Origin: a bacterium
GTDB lineage: Bacteria > Eremiobacterota > Eremiobacteria > Baltobacterales > Baltobacteraceae
Direction of reading: 5' to 3'
NCBI GenBank assembly: GCA_021784715.1
Contig: JAJYHP010000182.1
Coordinates: 1 to 26,554 of the forward strand
DNA: 26,554 nt
Within the stretch, counting starts at the first letter, position 1, and each line of letters starts with the position of its first letter. Under the pieces are notes generated by a model. The model ran no database searches. It was not told the origin of the DNA and saw only the letters and a program-made list of their open reading frames with translations. The translations under genes were made by a program, and so were the position numbers. This document shows positions 21,791 through 26,554 of this stretch, piece after piece.

Positions 21791-22096
21791 TGCGTTAGCG
21801 CTGCGCCCGCGCATTGTCCGACATCGCTCCCACTCGACATGCGCCGCACCGCTTCTCGCTAGACGCTCGCGGCTCGGACAAGCAATGTCAGGGTCCTCGC
21901 CGCTCGCTTAAGCGCTCGTCGGGTGCGCCGCAATCGAGCGGGAGCGAACCGTTCGTCGCGGGCGCAGCGCCGGTTCGCGTGCCGATCGCACGCCAACGCT
22001 CTGGTTTTTGAGAATATCTCGAGCAAGCTGAGAAGAATCAAAGATATTTCGCGCGTGCTACAGGCGCCTTATGCGACGGCACGAACGAAAGCCACA
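21791..22096. other. 306-base intergenic region with a possible operator
   Basis: No convincing gene is seen; frames that cross it have no recognisable protein pattern. AATATCT (22013-22019, inside the palindrome GAGAATATCTC at 22010-22020) and AGATATT (22042-22048) form a spaced inverted repeat about 50-85 bases before the MauE-like gene and may be a regulator site. The rest is GC-rich and featureless to me. Confidence 0.4.
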
Positions 22097-22543
22097 ATGA
22101 ACATCCGCATAGCGGTCGTCACGATCCTTCGCATCGCACTCGGAGTGCTCCTGATCGTCGCCGGAGCGCTGAAAGTCGGCCACTCGCTCGACCTTGCGGC
22201 GTCGATCGCCTCGTTCCGTCTGCTCCCGCCGACAGTCATCGCGCCGCTCGCCGTCGCCTTACCGTTCGTAGAGATCTTCGTTGGCCTCTATCTCACGATC
22301 GGCCTTTTCACGCGTTGGGCGGCTATTCTCGCGGCGTTGCAATTCGCACTCTACGGCGTTGCTGTTGCCTCGGCAGTGCTACGCGGCCTCGCCCCCGATT
22401 GTGGTTGCTTCGGTCCGAACGATCGCGCTACCGCCGATTGGCCGCACGCGGCATTTGATTTCGCGCTCGCGCTTTGCGCGACGCTCGTCGCCATCTATGC
22501 ACCCGGTTCGCTCGCTCTCGATCGGAGGATCTCTTCAAAATGA
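22097..22543 (+). CDS. MauE/DoxX-like membrane protein
   Basis: This 148-residue protein has four predicted membrane helices: about 5-27, 45-66, 71-95 and 117-135. MauE/DoxX hallmarks are RIALGVLLIVAGALKVGH in helix 1, LPFVEIFVGLYLTIG, and the conserved loop LAPDCGCFGPND with two cysteines. MauE-type proteins are thought to support disulfide formation or electron transfer in the periplasm with a thioredoxin-like MauD. The very next gene is a TlpA-like thioredoxin whose start overlaps this stop (ATGA), which matches that pairing. The ATG at 22097 is chosen because upstream codons show no family similarity; its ribosome site is weak. Confidence 0.85.
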   Translation: MNIRIAVVTILRIALGVLLIVAGALKVGHSLDLAASIASFRLLPPTVIAPLAVALPFVEIFVGLYLTIGLFTRWAAILAALQFALYGVAVASAVLRGLAPDCGCFGPNDRATADWPHAAFDFALALCATLVAIYAPGSLALDRRISSK

Positions 22544-23112
22544 ATCGTCGCACGCTTCTGACCTTCAGTATCGTCGCGCTCGTTCTTATCGCCATCGTCG
22601 CGATCTTGGTCGTCAAACTCCAGCCGACGCAACAGTTGCAAAATGCATCGACGGCGCCGATCGTCGCGCCCGCCAGCGTTGGATCGATCGCACCGACCTT
22701 CTCGACGCCCACGACGCAGGGCGATTTCGATCTCGCGACGGTGAAACGCCCGGTACTCCTCGAGGTCTTCGCCACGTGGTGCCCGCACTGCCAGTACGAG
22801 ACCGGCGTGCTCGATCGGCTCTACACGCGGTACGGCAAGCGGGTTGCATTCATCGCCATACCGGGAAGCACGACCGATATTACCGGCACGGGAGCCTCAT
22901 CGCAGGAGGACGTCCAGGGCTTTATCGACCGATTTGGCGTGCGCTATCCCGTTGCGATGTACGATCCGAGCCTTTCGATCTCCAAGTTATATCTTCAAGG
23001 CGGGTACCCGACGATCGCGATGATCGACCGGTCGAAGCACATCGTTTATCTCAAGAGCGGTCAGCGAACCTACTCCGCGCTCGCGCGAGCGGTCAAACAC
23101 CTACTCAGGTAA
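22540..23112 (+). CDS. membrane-anchored TlpA/ResA-like thioredoxin
   Basis: This 190-residue protein has an N-terminal membrane anchor (about 8-26, FSIVALVLIAIVAILVV), a linker, and a periplasmic thioredoxin fold. The redox motif is FATWCPHCQYE, preceded by APTFSTPTTQGDFDL. The cis-Pro segment YLQGGYPTIAMIDR and a C-terminal helix complete the fold. ResA/TlpA proteins reduce or shuffle disulfides in cytochrome c maturation or other exported proteins. GGAGGAT before the ATG fixes the start. It is coupled to the MauE-like gene. Possible clients include the Cys-rich secreted proteins at 3874-6182, but that link is speculative. Confidence 0.9.
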   Translation: MNRRTLLTFSIVALVLIAIVAILVVKLQPTQQLQNASTAPIVAPASVGSIAPTFSTPTTQGDFDLATVKRPVLLEVFATWCPHCQYETGVLDRLYTRYGKRVAFIAIPGSTTDITGTGASSQEDVQGFIDRFGVRYPVAMYDPSLSISKLYLQGGYPTIAMIDRSKHIVYLKSGQRTYSALARAVKHLLR

Positions 23113-23149
23113 AAGCCGGGCGCGCAATGCCTTTCACGTAATTCTCACC

Positions 23150-23166
23150 GGTTTCACAACGGTTTA
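23150..23166 (+). promoter_or_regulatory. PhoP-box-like direct repeat before the efflux operon
   Basis: GGTTTC-ACAAC-GGTTTA is two hexamers with 11-base period, the layout bound by PhoP/OmpR-family response regulators. CAGAAT (23181-23186) could be a -10 box placed 14 bases downstream, so the repeat would overlap the -35 position, as in activator-dependent promoters. The operon ATG is at 23205. Confidence 0.45.
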
Positions 23167-23204
23167 CCAGGCGATGCAGTCAGAATGAGCATGGAGGATC
23201 GACC

Positions 23205-24731
23205 ATGTCATCTAGCACGCTGCCGCATCCCTGGGGGTACGACGCGCTCGCCCGTTGGGTTCCGAGGATCCCGCGCCGGCAATTGCTTCTGGGAGGCGCC
23301 GCCGCGCTGCTCGTTCTAGCGCTGGTCGTTGCCTTCGCCATCGAGCGGGCTCACCCGGCGGTTTCCTATGCTACGGCGCCCGTTGTCGTTCAAACCCTCA
23401 CGCAGAGCGTCACGGCCTCGGGGACGGTGAATCCGCAGAACAGCATCTCCGTCGGCACCCAGGTTTCGGGAACGATCGCATCGATCGATGTCGACTTCAA
23501 TAGCAAGGTGCGCAAGGGCGAAGTTCTCGCACGCATCGATCCGAGCACCTTTCAGGCGCAACTCGACCAGGCACAAGCGAGCCTCGCACAGGCCGAGGCG
23601 CAGGCCGCGGCGGCGGGTTCGACGGCGGCCGGCGGACTCAGCAGCATAACGATTGCCACCGCGAATAACGCCGCACAGGATGCCGCGATCGGCGCCGCGC
23701 AGGCCAACATTGCAAAATCCGCGTCGGCACTCGTCCTCGCGCAACTGCAAGAGAAGCGCGATGCCTCGCTCTCCGCGCAGGGATACCTCGCTCAGAGCCA
23801 GCTCGACGCCGATCGCTCGACGACCGCACAGGACCAGGCCGCACTGGCGGCGGGGCAGGCGGCCCTCGCGCAGGCACGAGCGCAAGCCCAAGCGAGTAGC
23901 GCCAGCATCGCGTTGAGTTCGTCGACCGCGCAGGGGCAGAACGCAAACGCGCAGGCCGCCGCCGCTGCGGTACAATTAGCGCAAGCATCGGTGCAACAAG
24001 ACCGCTTGAATCTCTCGCATACGGTCATTACGTCGCCGGTCGACGGCACCGTCATCGCTCGATCGGTCTCGGTCGGGCAGACCGTCGCCGCATCCTTTAG
24101 TACGCCGACGCTCTTCACCATCGCGCAAAACTTGAAAAAGATGGAAGTCGACATTAACGTCGGCGAACCCGATATCGGCAACGTTCGTGCCGGCAACCCC
24201 GTTGCGTTCTCCGTCCTCGCCTATCCATCGCGTACCTTCCACGGTCGCGTCGCTCAGGTTCGCATCAATCCGCAGACGCTCGATAACGTGGTGACCTACG
24301 ACGTCGTCGTCGACGTTCCCAACCCCGACGGAGCGTTGCTTCCCGGTATGACGGCAAACGCCACCATCGACATCGCAAGCGCAAAAAATGCGTTGGTGGT
24401 TCCGCTCGCCGCTCTCTCCTGGAAGCCGAGCTCCGGCGCGGCCTCAGCGAACGGGTCCTCGCCCTGGGGCCGGCTCGCGAGCGGGAGCGGCGACGTTGCA
24501 TCGACACCGGGAACCCTCGGCTCGCTCTACATCTTGTCCGGCGGACGGCCGCGGCACGTCGCGGTGCACGTTGTCCTCGCGACGAGCACTGAGGCCGCCG
24601 TTACCGCGCTCCCTCCCAACACCTTACGCGCTGGCGAGGAAGCTATTACCGCCGCGACGGGCGCGTCGCCGAGCGTCCGCAAGGGCGCCGCCCGCTCGCC
24701 GGTGAGCGGCGCTATGCGAGTGATGCACTAA
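23205..24731 (+). CDS. MacA/HlyD-type periplasmic adaptor of an ABC efflux system
   Basis: This 508-residue protein has an N-terminal membrane anchor (about 27-46). It is followed by a barrel-sandwich half (TASGTVNPQNSISVGTQVSG, VRKGEVLARIDPS), a long Ala/Gln-rich coiled-coil hairpin (about 105-270), the returning lipoyl half (VITSPVDGTVIARSVSVGQT) and a beta-barrel domain (MEVDINVGEPDIGNVRAGNP, LPGMTANATIDIA). MacA/YknX adaptors bridge a MacB-type transporter and an outer-membrane channel. A Ser/Gly-rich insert follows the barrel (about 408-440). The coiled coil is longer than in E. coli MacA (371 residues). GGAGGATCGACC precedes the ATG. The stop overlaps the ATPase start (TAATG). No outer-membrane channel gene is seen inside the window. 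Confidence 0.9.
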   Translation: MSSSTLPHPWGYDALARWVPRIPRRQLLLGGAAALLVLALVVAFAIERAHPAVSYATAPVVVQTLTQSVTASGTVNPQNSISVGTQVSGTIASIDVDFNSKVRKGEVLARIDPSTFQAQLDQAQASLAQAEAQAAAAGSTAAGGLSSITIATANNAAQDAAIGAAQANIAKSASALVLAQLQEKRDASLSAQGYLAQSQLDADRSTTAQDQAALAAGQAALAQARAQAQASSASIALSSSTAQGQNANAQAAAAAVQLAQASVQQDRLNLSHTVITSPVDGTVIARSVSVGQTVAASFSTPTLFTIAQNLKKMEVDINVGEPDIGNVRAGNPVAFSVLAYPSRTFHGRVAQVRINPQTLDNVVTYDVVVDVPNPDGALLPGMTANATIDIASAKNALVVPLAALSWKPSSGAASANGSSPWGRLASGSGDVASTPGTLGSLYILSGGRPRHVAVHVVLATSTEAAVTALPPNTLRAGEEAITAATGASPSVRKGAARSPVSGAMRVMH

Positions 24732-25432
24732 TGGGCGGCGTCGTCGAGGTGCGAAATCTACGCAAGATCTATCCGATGGGTGACGACGAGGTCGTCGCAC
24801 TCGGCGGCGTCGATCTCTCCATCGAGCGCGGCGAGTTCATCGCCGTTATGGGCCCTTCGGGTTCGGGAAAATCGACCTTCATGCAGATCGTCGGCATGCT
24901 CGATCGAGCGACCTCCGGCAGTTATTCGTTCGAGGGGCGCGACGTCGCCGCCCTTACCGACGACGAACGGGCCGATATTCGCAGCCGGCGCCTCGGCTTC
25001 GTCTTTCAATCCTACAATCTCTTACCGAGAACGAGCGCGCTGGAAAACGTCGAATTGCCGATGGTCTATGCGGGGGTACCCGAGGCCCGTCGCCTCGATA
25101 TCGCACTGGAAAAAATGGATATCGTCGGCATCAAGTCGCTCGCCGACCACATGCCGAATCAAATGTCCGGCGGACAGCAACAGCGGATCGCGATCGCACG
25201 CTCGCTGGTAAACGACCCGGCCCTCATCCTCGCCGACGAGCCGACCGGCGCGCTCGATACGAAGACTTCGAGAGACGTCATGCGTATTTTTTCCGATCTG
25301 AATGCGACGCGAGATATTACGATTATGCTGGTGACCCACGAACCCGATATTGCGGCATTCGCCAAACGAATCGTCACCTTCCGCGACGGGCACATTCTCT
25401 CCGACGTCCCAAATGTGAAACGAGCGGCATGA
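24731..25432 (+). CDS. MacB/LolD-type ABC transporter ATPase
   Basis: This 233-residue ATPase has all motifs intact: Walker [10 protein letters not shown] (about 41-49), Q-loop [21 protein letters not shown], signature [15 protein letters not shown], Walker [13 protein letters not shown] and H-loop VTHEPDIA. It is of the MacB/LolD/FtsE group, driving a mechanotransmission-type permease rather than a transport channel. In E. coli MacB the ATPase and permease are fused; here they are separate, as in YknYZ of Bacillus. The start overlaps the adaptor stop, and the stop overlaps the permease start (ATGA). Confidence 0.95.
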   Translation: MGGVVEVRNLRKIYPMGDDEVVALGGVDLSIERGEFIAVMGPSGSGKSTFMQIVGMLDRATSGSYSFEGRDVAALTDDERADIRSRRLGFVFQSYNLLPRTSALENVELPMVYAGVPEARRLDIALEKMDIVGIKSLADHMPNQMSGGQQQRIAIARSLVNDPALILADEPTGALDTKTSRDVMRIFSDLNATRDITIMLVTHEPDIAAFAKRIVTFRDGHILSDVPNVKRAA

Positions 25433-26554
25433 ATCTCCGCGCGACGCTCCGGCTTGCAATACAAGCTCTGGTTCGCAATAAAGCTCGCTCGCTGCTGACG
25501 ATGCTGGGCATCGTTATCGGCGTCGCCGCCGTGATCGTAACGGTCGCGATCGGAGCGGGGGCTCGCGTCTCCGTTCAGCAAAGTATCGCAAGCCTCGGCT
25601 CCAACCTCATCGTCGTCCAGCCCGGCAGCGTCACTCAGGGCGGCGTGCGTACCGGCTTCGGCGGCGCCTCCTCGCTGACACCGCAAGACGGCCTCGCGAT
25701 CGCCCAACTCCCGGGTGTCGCCGCGGTCTCGCCGATCGTGAGCGTCCGCTCCCAAGTCGTCGCCGGCGGAAACAATTGGCAGACGCAGATCACCGGCGTC
25801 GCACCGACATACACCTTCATCAAAGCGTGGGCGTTGGCGAGCGGGCGTTTTCTATCGGAGAGCGACGTCGCCTCGATCGCAAAAGTCGCGGTGCTCGGGC
25901 AGACCGTGGTGACCCAACTCTTCCCCGGCGGTGAATCGCCGATCGGAAAAACCGTGATTATTAAAGGCTCGCCGTTTACCGTCATCGGAACGATGACGGT
26001 ACTCGGGCAGAGCGGCATGGGACAGGATCAAGATGACGTGGTGCTCGTCCCATATTCCTCAGCGATGGAGCGACTCACCGGGCTCACCACCGTCAATCTC
26101 TTGATGATCTCCGCCGCGACGGCAGCGCAGGTGAATCCCGTCCAGAGCGAGGTCGTTTCGCTCCTCGCACGTCGCCATCGCATTACGCCGCCCCAGCCCT
26201 ACGATTTCCAGGTTCGCAATCTTCAAGCATTCGCGCAGGCGGCTTCTTCCACCGGTACGGTCATGGAGCTCCTCCTCGCCGGCGTCGCCGCCGTTTCGCT
26301 CCTCGTCGGCGGCATCGGCATCATGAATATCATGATGGTCTCCGTTACCGAACGCACGCGCGAAATCGGGCTACGCATGGCGGTCGGCGCTCGCGCACGG
26401 AGCATTCTCAACCAGTTTCTCACCGAGTCGATCGTCCTTTCGACTATCGGCGGATTGATCGGCGTCGTCGTCGGCGTGCTCGGAACGATCCTCGTCGCCC
26501 TGCTCGCAAAGTGGCCAACCCTCATCCCGCCCGGCTGGATCTTTGCCTCCGTCG
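25429..26554 (+). CDS. MacB-type ABC permease (3' end outside window)
   Basis: The visible 375 codons show an N-terminal membrane helix ([20 protein letters not shown]), a large extracytoplasmic MacB-PCD domain ([11 protein letters not shown] to about residue 270), then the FtsX domain with helices from about 280 ([20 protein letters not shown]) and the coupling segment [20 protein letters not shown]. The usual length is about 400-410, so only the last helix is cut off by the window end. With the adaptor and ATPase it forms a tripartite efflux pump for a peptide, lipid or antibiotic-like substrate; the substrate cannot be told from sequence. Confidence 0.92.
   Translation, partial: MNLRATLRLAIQALVRNKARSLLTMLGIVIGVAAVIVTVAIGAGARVSVQQSIASLGSNLIVVQPGSVTQGGVRTGFGGASSLTPQDGLAIAQLPGVAAVSPIVSVRSQVVAGGNNWQTQITGVAPTYTFIKAWALASGRFLSESDVASIAKVAVLGQTVVTQLFPGGESPIGKTVIIKGSPFTVIGTMTVLGQSGMGQDQDDVVLVPYSSAMERLTGLTTVNLLMISAATAAQVNPVQSEVVSLLARRHRITPPQPYDFQVRNLQAFAQAASSTGTVMELLLAGVAAVSLLVGGIGIMNIMMVSVTERTREIGLRMAVGARARSILNQFLTESIVLSTIGGLIGVVVGVLGTILVALLAKWPTLIPPGWIFASV

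Overview
This is a high-GC, gene-dense bacterial window that ends inside a gene on both sides. The gene mix is a BTAD-type regulator with an ATPase-like front end, exported CHAT and CHASE2 proteins, LigD-type repair domains and a MacAB-like exporter. It fits a diderm environmental bacterium, perhaps Eremiobacterota/WPS-2; that placement is an impression, because no rRNA or other phylogenetic marker is present. No tRNA, rRNA, CRISPR array, insertion sequence or prophage gene was seen.

Layout. Positions 1-3807 (+) hold a tightly overlapping glycerol-phosphate/ether-lipid type operon: the C-terminus of an alkyl-DHAP-synthase-like FAD oxidase, GlpD, and an FGGY sugar/polyol kinase. Positions 3874-12607 form the most interesting block. 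A plus-strand operon encodes two paralogous secreted proteins with four conserved cysteines, followed by a 1071-residue exported TPR-CHAT caspase-like protease. It meets, tail to tail with a 26-base overlap, a minus-strand operon encoding a secreted Cys-containing protein, a stand-alone CHASE2 membrane sensor and an exported M48 zinc metalloprotease. All six products have a signal peptide or membrane anchor, so I read the block as one candidate envelope-located sensing and proteolysis system.

Positions 12731-14065 hold a photoactive-yellow-protein homologue with every key chromophore-pocket residue in place, a decayed PfkB-family kinase pseudogene carrying a perfect 21-base inverted repeat, and a small DUF2892-type membrane protein. 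Positions 14108-19048 hold a large BTAD/winged-helix regulator, a divergent gene for an HPt-like helical protein separated from it by 21-base tandem repeats, and an FprA-type ferredoxin-NADP reductase. Positions 19157-21438 hold a Met/His-repeat membrane protein and a broken LigD set: the phosphoesterase and polymerase domains are intact, while the ligase is reduced to its first residues.

Positions 21449-26554 hold a small secreted Ig-like protein, a MauE/DoxX-like membrane protein coupled to a TlpA-type thioredoxin, and a split MacA/MacB-type efflux operon preceded by a PhoP-box-like direct repeat. Several neighbouring genes overlap by 1 to about 40 bases, including three convergent pairs.
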